Below are positions 27,827-37,031 of a stretch of DNA of 64,000 nucleotides, in pieces (positions within the stretch are counted from its first letter, which is position 1; each line of letters begins with the position of its first letter). Source of the DNA: Roseibium polysiphoniae (lineage in GTDB: Bacteria; Pseudomonadota; Alphaproteobacteria; Rhizobiales; Stappiaceae); NCBI RefSeq assembly GCF_014842925.1, contig NZ_JACYXJ010000005.1:1-64000 (forward strand), given 5' to 3'. Below the pieces are notes generated by a model that was not told the DNA's origin, made no database searches, and was given only the letters and a program-made list of their open reading frames with translations. Both the position numbers and the translations under genes were made by a program.

Positions 27827-29335
27827 GTGACAGCCTCCCGCGCCGCGTTCGTTTACGTCGCAAGCCTTTCGCTCCTCTGGGCCCTCATCCCCACGCTGTT
27901 CTTTCCAAACCCGCCTCTGGATGTGGTGGAGGGCTACGCCTGGGGCCGCGAGCTCGCGTTGGGCTACACCAAGCACCCGCCGATGCAGGCCTGGTTGCTG
28001 GAGCTGACCTATCGCATCACCGGCGGCGGAACTTTTGGCGGCTACTGGCTGAGCCAGATTTCAATCGCGCTTGGCTATTGGTGCATCTGGCATCTTGCAA
28101 AGCGGCTTGGATTGACGAGCTGGCAGGCTTTCTGGTCAATCGTCCTGACCAGCGCCACATTTTATTTCACCCTGCCGGCGCCGGAGTTCAACCCGAACAT
28201 TCTGCAGATTCCGGTCTGGGCCGGAATGATATTGGTCTTTCATCGAGCTCTTGAGCGCGGCCAGCTGCTCGATTGGCTTTTACTCGGAGTAATCGCGGCC
28301 TTCGGCCTTTACACCAAGTATTTCGTCGCGCTGCTGATCGGAGCAATCGGCCTTTATACCCTCGTTCGGCCTAAGGCCCGCAGGCACCTCTTGACCCCCG
28401 GACCATGGATCACCGCCGCAACCTGCGTCGCACTTTTGGTTCCGCATATCCTCTGGCTTGTCGAAACCGACTTCCTGACATTCAAATATGCAGCAAGCAG
28501 AAGCCGGAGCGCGGTCTCCTGGCTTGAGCATGTGACAAACCCGGTCAATTTTCTGGGCGCCCAGATCGCAAATCATGCAGGGCTATTCATCACATTGATT
28601 TCAGGCTTTGGCATCGCCGGCATCAAGGTGCTTCGTACAAAGCTCAGGGCGCAAGACGCCGGCGAGACCGCCAAAAGAGAAGCATTCTTCCTCATATGGT
28701 TTGCGGCCCTACCCCTATGCGTCGTTCTTCTGCTCTCCGCGGTCACCGGAGGCGAATTCGAGCACATGTGGGGGACGCCCCTGTTTGTTCTGTCAGGGAT
28801 CGTCGCTGTGCGTTTCCTGAACCTGCCTGACAACTGGGCCCATCCTCGAGGGGCCCTGATCGCAGCGATCGTCATTCAAGCCATTTTTCTGGGGGTGATT
28901 TCAGGCCAGGCTCTGCTCGAGCCTCTCTGGAAGACCAAGCACACACGCATGCACTATCCCGGCCATGACATCGCCCTCATGCTCTCTTCGAAATGGCGCG
29001 AGGAGATGGGAACAGATCTTCCCTATGTCGCCGGTGACATGTGGTCAGCTGCCAATGTGGCCCTCCATGCCGGCGAACGCCCATCGATGTTCTATCAGCA
29101 TGACAGAGCCCTTAGCCCCTGGATCAATCTCGACGACGTCCAACGCAAGGGCGTGATGCTGGTCTGGCGTGGAGACCGAGCAACACTGCCGGATGAGCTG
29201 GCGAAATTCTATCCAGGCGTCGTTCGCGATGGAACGCAGACCTTTCCTGCATTTGTCTACGGCAGCATCCCACCGATCCAAATCAACTGGGCCCTTATCC
29301 CTCCCGGTAAAGTCGCTGAAAAACCCATTCGCTAA
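27827..29335 (+). CDS. GT39/ArnT-like membrane glycosyltransferase
   Basis: 502 aa, GTG start. About ten predicted membrane helices in the first 370 residues, followed by a soluble periplasmic part. The first periplasmic loop contains VVEGYAWGRE and YTKHPPMQAW, matching the loop of the PMT_2/ArnT family, whose acidic residue is catalytic. Such enzymes use polyprenyl-phosphate sugars to modify lipids or proteins in the periplasm. Together with the GT2 and GtrA genes it forms a three-step glycosylation cassette. The acceptor cannot be told from sequence. Confidence 0.85.
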   Translation: MTASRAAFVYVASLSLLWALIPTLFFPNPPLDVVEGYAWGRELALGYTKHPPMQAWLLELTYRITGGGTFGGYWLSQISIALGYWCIWHLAKRLGLTSWQAFWSIVLTSATFYFTLPAPEFNPNILQIPVWAGMILVFHRALERGQLLDWLLLGVIAAFGLYTKYFVALLIGAIGLYTLVRPKARRHLLTPGPWITAATCVALLVPHILWLVETDFLTFKYAASRSRSAVSWLEHVTNPVNFLGAQIANHAGLFITLISGFGIAGIKVLRTKLRAQDAGETAKREAFFLIWFAALPLCVVLLLSAVTGGEFEHMWGTPLFVLSGIVAVRFLNLPDNWAHPRGALIAAIVIQAIFLGVISGQALLEPLWKTKHTRMHYPGHDIALMLSSKWREEMGTDLPYVAGDMWSAANVALHAGERPSMFYQHDRALSPWINLDDVQRKGVMLVWRGDRATLPDELAKFYPGVVRDGTQTFPAFVYGSIPPIQINWALIPPGKVAEKPIR

Positions 29336-29392
29336 GCCCGTACGACCCATTTGGCACTTGGTTGGTCACAGAGCACGGCGTATCGTCGAGCC

Positions 29393-30589
29393 ATGATCGA
29401 CATGTCCGAAATAGACCGCGTTGAGGACTGGCTGATTGGCCAGGCACTGCATTCACCCGACATGCCGAAGATGTTCGGGGAGCTTTGCGAAAAGCTTGCG
29501 GAATGCGAGGTCCCGATCAGTCGCGCGCTCCTCGCCTGGGCAACGCTGCATCCCCTCATCGAGGCGGAAACCGCCTTTTGGGAAGCGCAGGTCGGGATTG
29601 AGCATCAGCAGTTCACTCACACCGAAGAAGAACAGGAAGACTGGCTGAAGAGCCCCATGCGCAGCGCGCTGATGGAAAGAAAGGATTTCCTCAGGCGACG
29701 TCTTGAGGGCGGCAACGCTGAACTCGACTATCAGCTCTGTGTCGAGCTCTCAGCCAAGGGCTACACCGACTACATGGTCATCACGACCGGGTTCGATATG
29801 CCTGCCATCAGCGACATGAAAGGCAACACCGGCATCATTGTCAGTTGGGCGACTCAAAAAGCCGGAGGTTTCTCCGATGATGAAGTGGCCGCGATCCACT
29901 ACATTCAAAAACGCCTCGCGCTCGCCGCGCGCGCCAATCTCGAAGCGCAGGTCACGCAAACCATCGCAGAGACCTATCTCGGGCAGTGGGCGGGATCACG
30001 CGTCCTCAATGGCCAGATCCGCCACGGCGATGGCCAGACCATCAATGCAGTCATTTTCTATTGCGACATGAGAAACTCGACATGCATTGCCGAAGATCTC
30101 GGGCCGGAACGCTATCTGAAGTTCCTGAACACCTATTTCGAGGCAACCGGAGGCCCGGTGCTTGCCCACGGCGGCGAAATTCTCGATTTCATCGGCGATG
30201 CGGTGCTTGGTGTCTTTCCAATCGCCGGGAAAGATCTCGGAACGGCGGTCGAGCGTGCGCTCGCAGCTGCAGACGAATTGCGCGAACGCATCGCCGCGCT
30301 GAACGGCAGCGAGAGCAACGATCCACATTTGACTGTTGGTCTGGCCCTGTCCGTAGGCGAGGTGATGTTCGGCAACATCGGCGTCGCCAACAGGCTGACA
30401 TTTTCCGTCATAGGGCAAACGGTTCACGCGGCGGCCCGGATGGAAACCCTCACGAAAAAGGTTCACCGGGATATTCTGATGACAGCGGAAATTGCAGCCT
30501 TGGCCAGCCATCGTGCAGAGCCGGTCGGAGCGTTCGCACTTGACGGTTTCGCGGTCGAGCGCCCGCTTTTCGCACTTTCCACCCGCTAG
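29393..30589 (+). CDS. Class III adenylate/guanylate cyclase
   Basis: 398 aa, no membrane helix, so soluble. The N-terminal half (about 1-185) is a divergent, GAF-like sensory region of a type common in Rhizobiales cyclases. The C-terminal cyclase domain has the two metal-binding aspartates D225 (FYCDMRNST) and D269 (DFIGDAVLGVF) and the segment NRLTFSVIGQTVHAAARME. It therefore looks active; cAMP is the likely product. The ATG at 29393 is chosen; another lies at 29402, and neither has a strong Shine-Dalgarno. It is 57 bp after the glycosylation operon. Confidence 0.88.
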   Translation: MIDMSEIDRVEDWLIGQALHSPDMPKMFGELCEKLAECEVPISRALLAWATLHPLIEAETAFWEAQVGIEHQQFTHTEEEQEDWLKSPMRSALMERKDFLRRRLEGGNAELDYQLCVELSAKGYTDYMVITTGFDMPAISDMKGNTGIIVSWATQKAGGFSDDEVAAIHYIQKRLALAARANLEAQVTQTIAETYLGQWAGSRVLNGQIRHGDGQTINAVIFYCDMRNSTCIAEDLGPERYLKFLNTYFEATGGPVLAHGGEILDFIGDAVLGVFPIAGKDLGTAVERALAAADELRERIAALNGSESNDPHLTVGLALSVGEVMFGNIGVANRLTFSVIGQTVHAAARMETLTKKVHRDILMTAEIAALASHRAEPVGAFALDGFAVERPLFALSTR

Positions 30590-30719
30590 AGTATTTTCCA
30601 ATTTGCCTGGATTGGCCGAGGTACCATCCGGCACAGTCTGCACGCGACAGATTGTCGATGGTGCTGCCGCAAAATTCATGGCACCCATGGATCCGCAAGA
30701 ACAATGATCAGGGAATGAC

Positions 30720-31517
30720 ATGACCAGTCTCCAAGTCTCCTCAAGCAAGCACCTGCCTTTCAATGAGCAGCCCCCCGTAGACGGCAGCGACGCCGCGCCC
30801 ATTGTGCTTCTTCATGGCTTTGGTGGAGACCGGCAGACCTGGGTCAACATTCAAACGGCGCTCTCGCCCTCCAGAAAATCGATTGCGTTCGACCTTCCAG
30901 GCCATGGACAGGCGCTGGACTGGCCCAGGATCGGACATGCTGGCGTCGCGGCAAAAGCCGTCGCTCAATCGCTTGAGACACTTGAGCTGGAGCGGGTCCA
31001 TCTCGTCGGCCATTCCATGGGCGGCGCGGTCGCATCCCTGGTGGCCCTGAAAGACATTGAGAAAGTGGCGAGCCTGACACTCCTCGCGCCCGGCGGCTTT
31101 GGCCCAGAGATCAACCACAAGCTTCTTCGCCGCTATGCCGCCGCGACCGATCCGGCAGAAATGGAAATGCTGCTCGAGCAGTTTTTCGGCTGGGAGTTCA
31201 AATTGCCAAAGTTCCTGGCCAAAACAGCTGCCGAAGGCCGTGCCAGACCGGGCGCGGTCGAGACCTTGACGGCAATCGCCGAGGAAATCATTGACGGCTC
31301 GGTGCAAAAGACCCTGCCACGTAAGGAAATGGCCGAGCTGCCCATGCCGATCAAGGTGATTTGGGGCACCCAGGATCGTGTCTTGCCGACCCGGCAGTCC
31401 CACAAGCTGCCTGGCATAATTGCGACCCATATTTTCGAAAGGGTCGGCCACATGCCGCATCTTGAGATCCCCCAGGACGTCGTTCGGTTGATCCTTCAAA
31501 ACGCACAGTCGGCCTGA
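30720..31517 (+). CDS. Alpha/beta-fold hydrolase, acetoin-dehydrogenase-E2-like hydrolase domain
   Basis: 265 aa. Oxyanion region VLLHGFGGDRQTW, nucleophile elbow GHSMGG, acid in VIWGTQDRVLP and base in RVGHMPHLEIP give a complete triad. The layout resembles the hydrolase domain fused to lipoyl domains in acetoin dehydrogenase E2, but no lipoyl domain is present. Cytosolic, substrate unknown. It stands 130 bp from the cyclase gene and probably has its own promoter. Confidence 0.85.
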   Translation: MTSLQVSSSKHLPFNEQPPVDGSDAAPIVLLHGFGGDRQTWVNIQTALSPSRKSIAFDLPGHGQALDWPRIGHAGVAAKAVAQSLETLELERVHLVGHSMGGAVASLVALKDIEKVASLTLLAPGGFGPEINHKLLRRYAAATDPAEMEMLLEQFFGWEFKLPKFLAKTAAEGRARPGAVETLTAIAEEIIDGSVQKTLPRKEMAELPMPIKVIWGTQDRVLPTRQSHKLPGIIATHIFERVGHMPHLEIPQDVVRLILQNAQSA

Positions 31518-31645
31518 TTTCCACCAAGAGGCAGAGCTGCTGAGTGCCCGCGCGCGATTCCATTTTGCCATTGGCGGCAAGCTTGGTAAGACCGCGCCAA
31601 CATTGAGCTACTCGCCGCGATAGCAAGAGCAATTCTGGAGCCTGA

Positions 31646-32608
31646 ATGACCACTCCCACCGCACAAAAGCCTGTCGACGCGATTGTCACTGCGGTCTCCG
31701 GATATGAACCCAAACACATGGCCGTTTGGTTCAACTCACTGAAGGCGACATCCTTTGATGGACGGATCTTCGTCATCGCCTATGACGTGAGCGAAGAGCT
31801 GGTGACCTATATGGAAGGACAAGGCGCAACCGTCCTGACCTTCCAGCATGACCCAAAGAAACGCCGCTACAGCTATTCTCAGCTTGCGGAAGAAATCGAA
31901 GATCATACCGACGCGGGCAAACTGCGGGTCGACAGCCGCTGGACCTGGATCCGCCGGATCTTGCGCTTCAAGGACAAGGTGCATGATCGGCGCTTTTTCC
32001 ACGCCAGCGAGCTCTTGCGCGCGCATTGCGAGAAAACGGGCGAGACCTTCCGCTTTCTGGCGTTTTCCGATGCGCGCGACGTTGCGTTTCAGTCAAACCC
32101 GTTTGACTGGCTGGAAGCCGAATTGGCAGACGACAAGGATGTTGCCGTGTCAGTGGAAGGCATCACACACCGCGATCCCTGGAACAGCCGCATGATGATC
32201 AAGGTCTTTGGCAAACATGCCTTGCGGCGCGTTGCGGACGCACCTGTCATCTGTTGCGGCTATTTTGCCGGGCGTTTCGAACCGATGCTCGATTTCATGC
32301 TGGCGAATTACTATTTCGATCAAAGCAAGCGGATCGGCGATCAGGTCGCGATGAACCAGCTGTTGAGTTTCAAGGCCTGGCGACAGCTGACCGTGGTGAC
32401 AGACTGGAACACGCCCTGGACACTCCATGCCTGCACGCTGATGGAGCCCTCTGAAAGCCCCGGGAATTTTGCTGACCCTGCAACCTTGCCCGTCTTCAAG
32501 GACGGCATAGTTACGACGCGCGGCGGAGCCCCCTTTGCAGTCGTGCACCACTACGACCGCCATTCGGGAGTGGCTGAGCACCTGGAAGCCAAATTCGGAA
32601 CGCCCTAG
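31646..32608 (+). CDS. Glycosyltransferase-like protein with a DARDV metal-binding motif
   Basis: 320 aa, soluble, no signal peptide. The central segment FLAFSDARDVAFQSNPFDWL matches the type of motif (D-x-x-D-V-x-F-Q-x-x-P-F) found in GT-A-fold nucleotide-sugar transferases related to GT77 and similar eukaryotic and cyanobacterial families. The upstream IFVIAYDVSEELVTYM looks like the first Rossmann strands, and a downstream IGDQVAMNQLL resembles the acceptor-side QxxxN element. Acceptor and donor unknown. It stands alone between a hydrolase gene and a convergent reductase gene, 22 bp away. Confidence 0.55.
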   Translation: MTTPTAQKPVDAIVTAVSGYEPKHMAVWFNSLKATSFDGRIFVIAYDVSEELVTYMEGQGATVLTFQHDPKKRRYSYSQLAEEIEDHTDAGKLRVDSRWTWIRRILRFKDKVHDRRFFHASELLRAHCEKTGETFRFLAFSDARDVAFQSNPFDWLEAELADDKDVAVSVEGITHRDPWNSRMMIKVFGKHALRRVADAPVICCGYFAGRFEPMLDFMLANYYFDQSKRIGDQVAMNQLLSFKAWRQLTVVTDWNTPWTLHACTLMEPSESPGNFADPATLPVFKDGIVTTRGGAPFAVVHHYDRHSGVAEHLEAKFGTP

Positions 32609-32630
32609 AAAAGCTCAATCAAGCCACGCC

Positions 32631-33815
32631 TCACGCCGCTGGCAAAAGGTCGTCACGCCAGCTCTCGCCAATCACGCGGCGAGCCATCATGTGGGAGCGC
32701 GGCGAATTGATGCTGTCGACGGCAATCAGACGCCCGTCCTTCAGATAGGCGACATAGAACTTGTTGTCCTTGGGTTCGCCGATTGTCCGCGTTTCGTCGT
32801 AACCATCCGACAGGCCCGCGATCTGAAGCTTGATGTCGTATTGATCCGACCAGAACCAAGGAAGAGGGTCGTAGTCCACGTCTTCGCCAAGAATCGACTG
32901 CGCCACAATCTTCGCCTGATCGATGGCGTTCTGGACGCTCTCCATCCGGACGGATCGACCATAGCGGTTGGAATAAAACCGCGTGCAATCGCCAGCAGCA
33001 TAGATTTTGTCGTCGCTGGTCAATCCCGCACCGTCAACGATGATGCCATTGTCGGTCTCAAGACCAGCCGCACCGGCCAGATCATCATTGGGTTCTGCGC
33101 CAATGGCCACAAGCACGAGATCCGCGGGCACGATCTCTCCGCCTGCAACCTTGACGCCAGACACCGCATCTTGGCCCACAATCGCTTCAACCCCGGTTCC
33201 GAGCCGAAGTTCAACACCCTTTTCCCGGTGTAGCGCAGAATAGAATTCGGAGATGAACGGCGAAACGACCCGCTTCATGGGCCGGTCCTGCGCCTCGATT
33301 ACAGTCACATCCTTGCCGAGCTGATTGGCAACGGCAGCGACCTCGAGGCCGATGTATCCGGCACCGACGATGGCAATCTTCTGACCCGCCAGCAATCTCT
33401 CGCGGATGCCGTCGACATCGGCAATGGTCCGCAGCGTCACGACACCTGCCAGATCTGCTCCCGGGATTGGCGCATGACGCGCACGCGTACCCGTCGCAAT
33501 GACCAGCTTGTCGTAGCCGATGGTATCGCCGTTTTCGAGAGAAAGGCGCTGTGCCCCTCGGTCAATCGAGGAAACGCTTGTGCCCGGGATAAGGTCAATA
33601 TTTTGCGTCGTGTAGAAAGCAGGCGGGCGAAGCAACAGCGCCTCGGAGCCGATTTCGCCCAGAAGATACTTCTTTGACAGCGGCGGTCGCTGGTACGGCG
33701 GAGTTACCTCGTCACCGATCAGGCGGATCGGCCCTTCGAAGCCACCCTGACGAAGGGATTGCGCGACCTGAGCCCCAGCCTGGCCCGCTCCGATAATGAC
33801 GACCGTATCCTGCAT
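32631..33815 (-). CDS. FAD/NAD(P)H-dependent ferredoxin (rhodocoxin-type) reductase
   Basis: 394 aa. Two dinucleotide-binding motifs are visible: the FAD-binding IIGAGQAGAQ (7-16) and the NAD-binding IVGAGYIGLE near 150. YAAGDCTRF gives the second FAD contact, and the C-terminal reductase domain follows. Relatives pass electrons from NADH to a ferredoxin serving a P450 or ring-hydroxylating dioxygenase. No such partner is nearby, so the electron acceptor is unknown. The internal ATG at 33815 starts the family-typical MQDTVVIIGAG. Confidence 0.92.
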   Translation of the reverse strand: MQDTVVIIGAGQAGAQVAQSLRQGGFEGPIRLIGDEVTPPYQRPPLSKKYLLGEIGSEALLLRPPAFYTTQNIDLIPGTSVSSIDRGAQRLSLENGDTIGYDKLVIATGTRARHAPIPGADLAGVVTLRTIADVDGIRERLLAGQKIAIVGAGYIGLEVAAVANQLGKDVTVIEAQDRPMKRVVSPFISEFYSALHREKGVELRLGTGVEAIVGQDAVSGVKVAGGEIVPADLVLVAIGAEPNDDLAGAAGLETDNGIIVDGAGLTSDDKIYAAGDCTRFYSNRYGRSVRMESVQNAIDQAKIVAQSILGEDVDYDPLPWFWSDQYDIKLQIAGLSDGYDETRTIGEPKDNKFYVAYLKDGRLIAVDSINSPRSHMMARRVIGESWRDDLLPAA

Positions 33816-33890
33816 TCCACATCCACCATCTAGACAAAAGCTATGTGACTTCATCACCTAGCATGTGGCGCCTCCGTCCGCCAGACAGAC

Positions 33891-33920
33891 ACAACGCCGC
33901 GACGGGGCTCGCGGCGTTGT
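33891..33920. terminator. Strong hairpin after the chemoreceptor gene
   Basis: ACAACGCCGCG (33891-33901) pairs perfectly with CGCGGCGTTGT (33910-33920) around an 8-nt loop. On the minus strand the hairpin follows the chemoreceptor stop by 25 nt, but the tail is only weakly T-rich. It likely ends the chemoreceptor transcript before the reductase gene. Confidence 0.65.
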
Positions 33921-33945
33921 AAGAACTCAATCGGTATATGAACGT

Positions 33946-35949
33946 TCAGGCCGCGCGAACGCCTTCAAGGAACCGCGACGCCTCCGCCCTGATCAGAGCG
34001 GCCTGTTCTGACAGAGACGAAGCGACGCGCTCCACCTCGGCGCCTGTCGCACGTGAGTGCTCGGTCGCAGCCCCGACATTCTCCATCAGCTCGGCACCTT
34101 CGTCGGAGCGGTGGGAGGCATCGGAGACATTGCGAGCGATCGACTGAACAGCCTCGTCCTGCTGAATCACTGCCGTTGCAACAGAAGACGCAAGGCCTTC
34201 CATGTCGGAAATGATCCGTGTGACGTCCTCGATCGCGGACATGGCCTGGTTCGAGGATCCCTGGATCGCTTCAACCTGGACACCGATGTCGCCAGTTGCC
34301 TTGGAGGTCTGGTCAGCAAGCTGCTTCACTTCCGCTGCCACCACCGCAAAACCTTTGCCGGCTTCTCCGGCACGTGCGGCCTCAATGGTCGCGTTCAGGG
34401 CCAGAAGGTTGGTCTGATCGGCAATCTCGCGGATCAACCCCATGACTTCGCCAATGCGCATCGCTGCCTTGGACAGTTCGTCCATCGTGCGATACGTGCC
34501 CTTGGCGCTCTCCACCGCCTGTTTTGCAACATCGGTGGAGCGGTTCGCCTGTCCGGAGATCTCATTGATCGAGCTGGCCAGAGCTTCACTCGCAGTTGCG
34601 GCGGAATTCACGTTCTCGGCCGCGACACGAACAGCCGAAGAAGCCTGGGACGCCTGTCCGGCCACATCATCTGCCGCTGCTTCCACCGCAGAGGAGGTCT
34701 GCATCAATTCATCGGTAGACCCGTCAAGCTTCTTGAGCGCCGCGCCAAGGGACGTCTCGAAGTCTCCGATCAGGCTTTCAAGCCGCGCGACACGGCCATC
34801 GCGGTCCATGTTCTCCTGCTGCTGCTGCTCGGCCAAACGCACCCGCTCGATCGCATTTTCGCGGAAAACGGCAACCGTTTTTGACATCTCGGAGATCTCG
34901 TTTCGACCGCCGACGTCAGGCAACTCCACATCTGAGCTGCCACTGGCCAGGCGAACCATGGCCTTCTGCAGGCTGGCAAGCGGCACCGAAACGGAACGGC
35001 CGATGACGATTGCAAGCACGGATAGGCCAATGAGCATGGCAAGGATCACCGCCCCTACGACCGTTCCTGAAAGGGCACGGATCTCCGAGAGTTCCTTTTC
35101 AGCGCTGACCTGCGCGGCCTGGGCCGCGGCATTCAGGGCTTCAACGTGTGGCGGCACGAGGGAAAACAGCGACGCCAGCAGGTCCGCGGACTTTGCCCGC
35201 TCTGCAATCGCGACCGTATAGGCTTCGAACGCGACTTTATAAGCCGACATTTTCTCGCCCATGTCAGCCTTGATTTCATTGGGCATATAGGCCTTCTTCA
35301 ACAGCCCCTCAAAGGTCGTGAAGGCAACCGTGAAGTTCTCCAGATACGCTTCGGTCTGGTTCAGGATGAACTCTTTTTCCGCCAGCTGGACCGCAAAGAC
35401 AGCACGCAGCAGCTTCTCGAAATCCGGCCCACCGCCAAACTTCATTTCCTCTTTCAGTCGAAGCTGGGCGTCACCGGCTGTTTGCGTCAGGACACCCAGA
35501 AGACCATCGTTGAATGAGTAGCCGATTTTCTTCTGTACGGAGTCCAGCATTTCAAATGCGCCAGCCGTGCCCTCGAACGTGTCAAGGACATCCGCGATTT
35601 GCGGCTTGAGTTCCGCGGCGACCGACAGGGAAGAAATCTCTTCAACGATCGACTGCGCCGTGGCAAGCTCACGATTGAACCCCGCATGGGCGTGTGCATC
35701 AGGCGCCGCCAAATAGCCCTTTTCGATGACCTGCATGGTTGCGGCGTGATCGGAAAGGTCCGCCACCTTGCGAGACAGCTCGGCGCTTTGCTCGAGGCCC
35801 TGAAATGCGGCAGCGATCTGATTTTGGCTCCACCAGAAGATGCCTCCAATGAGAAGCACGCCAATCGCAGTCAAAACACTCAAAAATGAAATGCGCGCCC
35901 TTACGGACAAATTTGATAAGCCAAACAAAGTTGATTGCGCTTTGGACAT
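33946..35949 (-). CDS. Methyl-accepting chemotaxis protein
   Basis: 667 aa transmembrane chemoreceptor. Membrane helix 1 lies at about 20-40, a helical periplasmic sensing region of about 250 residues follows (resembling the helical bimodular type), then membrane helix 2 (about 293-315), HAMP, and a long signalling domain. The signalling tip IADQTNLLALNATIEAARAG, which binds CheA and CheW, lies near 500-530. No methylation or chemotaxis operon is nearby, so it is an orphan receptor. The start at 35949 leaves a normal short cytoplasmic N-terminus; ATG at 36000 is an alternative. Confidence 0.93.
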   Translation of the reverse strand: MSKAQSTLFGLSNLSVRARISFLSVLTAIGVLLIGGIFWWSQNQIAAAFQGLEQSAELSRKVADLSDHAATMQVIEKGYLAAPDAHAHAGFNRELATAQSIVEEISSLSVAAELKPQIADVLDTFEGTAGAFEMLDSVQKKIGYSFNDGLLGVLTQTAGDAQLRLKEEMKFGGGPDFEKLLRAVFAVQLAEKEFILNQTEAYLENFTVAFTTFEGLLKKAYMPNEIKADMGEKMSAYKVAFEAYTVAIAERAKSADLLASLFSLVPPHVEALNAAAQAAQVSAEKELSEIRALSGTVVGAVILAMLIGLSVLAIVIGRSVSVPLASLQKAMVRLASGSSDVELPDVGGRNEISEMSKTVAVFRENAIERVRLAEQQQQENMDRDGRVARLESLIGDFETSLGAALKKLDGSTDELMQTSSAVEAAADDVAGQASQASSAVRVAAENVNSAATASEALASSINEISGQANRSTDVAKQAVESAKGTYRTMDELSKAAMRIGEVMGLIREIADQTNLLALNATIEAARAGEAGKGFAVVAAEVKQLADQTSKATGDIGVQVEAIQGSSNQAMSAIEDVTRIISDMEGLASSVATAVIQQDEAVQSIARNVSDASHRSDEGAELMENVGAATEHSRATGAEVERVASSLSEQAALIRAEASRFLEGVRAA

Positions 35950-36128
35950 AGCCGGTCTAACCGTCCCCGTAGCTGAAACTGGGTGATCCCTAAACTGCAT
36001 AGTTCAGCACGATTGGTTAATGAAACGTCGCTTTTAAGTTGAATTGAACCCATAAGAATGCCCAAAACGCGCGCACGCTCACAAAACATTCAAATCGCTA
36101 CGGCAATCCAGACCCTTGGAACAGATCC

Positions 36129-37031
36129 TTGCAAAAAATACTAATAATCTGTGCGCCCATTTTCTTCGTTCTGCTCTGGTCGACAGGCTTCATCGGGTCA
36201 AAGTTGGGCGCGCCATATGCCGAGCCAATGGTGTTCCTGAGCCTGCGCTTTCTCCTCGTTTTGCCGTTCCTAGGATTGATCGGCTTTTTCGCCAAGGCTG
36301 ACTGGCCACGATCCCCGAAGATGATTGCCCATTGCATCGTGACCGGCATGCTGGTTCACGGCATCTATCTCGGAGGGGTCTTCTGGGCCATTGACCAAGG
36401 TATGCCGGCAGGCTCGAGCGCGATCATCGTCGGGTTGCAGCCTGTGCTCACCACATTGACCGCTGCCTTGATTCTTGGCGAGCGCATCCTGCCGAAGCAC
36501 ATGCTCGGTCTTGCTATCGGCGGGCTCGGCCTGGTTCTCGTGCTCTCACCAAAGCTCGGCCAGGCAGGCTCGGGCATCGATGCAGTCACCATCGCCTCGG
36601 TCCTCGCCGCCGTGGTCGCGATCAGCCTTGGCACGGTATACCAGAAGCGCTTCGTGCCGCAGACCGATCTGCTCGCCGCCACACTCTGGCAATACATAGG
36701 CGCCCTCTTCGTGACCGTTCCGCTGGCCTTCCTTGAAGATTGGACGGTTGTCTGGTCGGGCGAGTTTGTCTTCGCGCTCTTGTGGCTGACGTTCGTGCTT
36801 TCGATCGGCGCCATCTTGTTGCTGATGGTGTTAATCCGCCAGGGCGCCGTTTCCGAAGTAGCCTCGCTTTTCTACCTTGTCCCGGTTGCGACCGCGATCG
36901 AAGGCTATTTTCTATTCGGCGAAACGCTCACCTTGCTGCAGATGCTCGGCATGGCACTCGTCGTCTGCGCAGTGCTTTTGATTCGCTTGCGCCTGCGTAA
37001 GTCCGAGCCGCTCAAGACGGCTTCCGGGTGA
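36129..37031 (+). CDS. EamA/DMT-superfamily transporter
   Basis: 300 aa with about ten predicted membrane helices in two EamA repeats, the usual length for drug/metabolite exporters. The start is a TTG codon (no ATG until residue 34, which would remove the first helix), with GGAAC upstream. The motif LLWSTGFIGSKLGAPYAEP is typical of the family's first helix. Substrate unknown. Its last 20 nt overlap the 3' end of the convergent yihY gene. Confidence 0.88.
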   Translation: MQKILIICAPIFFVLLWSTGFIGSKLGAPYAEPMVFLSLRFLLVLPFLGLIGFFAKADWPRSPKMIAHCIVTGMLVHGIYLGGVFWAIDQGMPAGSSAIIVGLQPVLTTLTAALILGERILPKHMLGLAIGGLGLVLVLSPKLGQAGSGIDAVTIASVLAAVVAISLGTVYQKRFVPQTDLLAATLWQYIGALFVTVPLAFLEDWTVVWSGEFVFALLWLTFVLSIGAILLLMVLIRQGAVSEVASLFYLVPVATAIEGYFLFGETLTLLQMLGMALVVCAVLLIRLRLRKSEPLKTASG

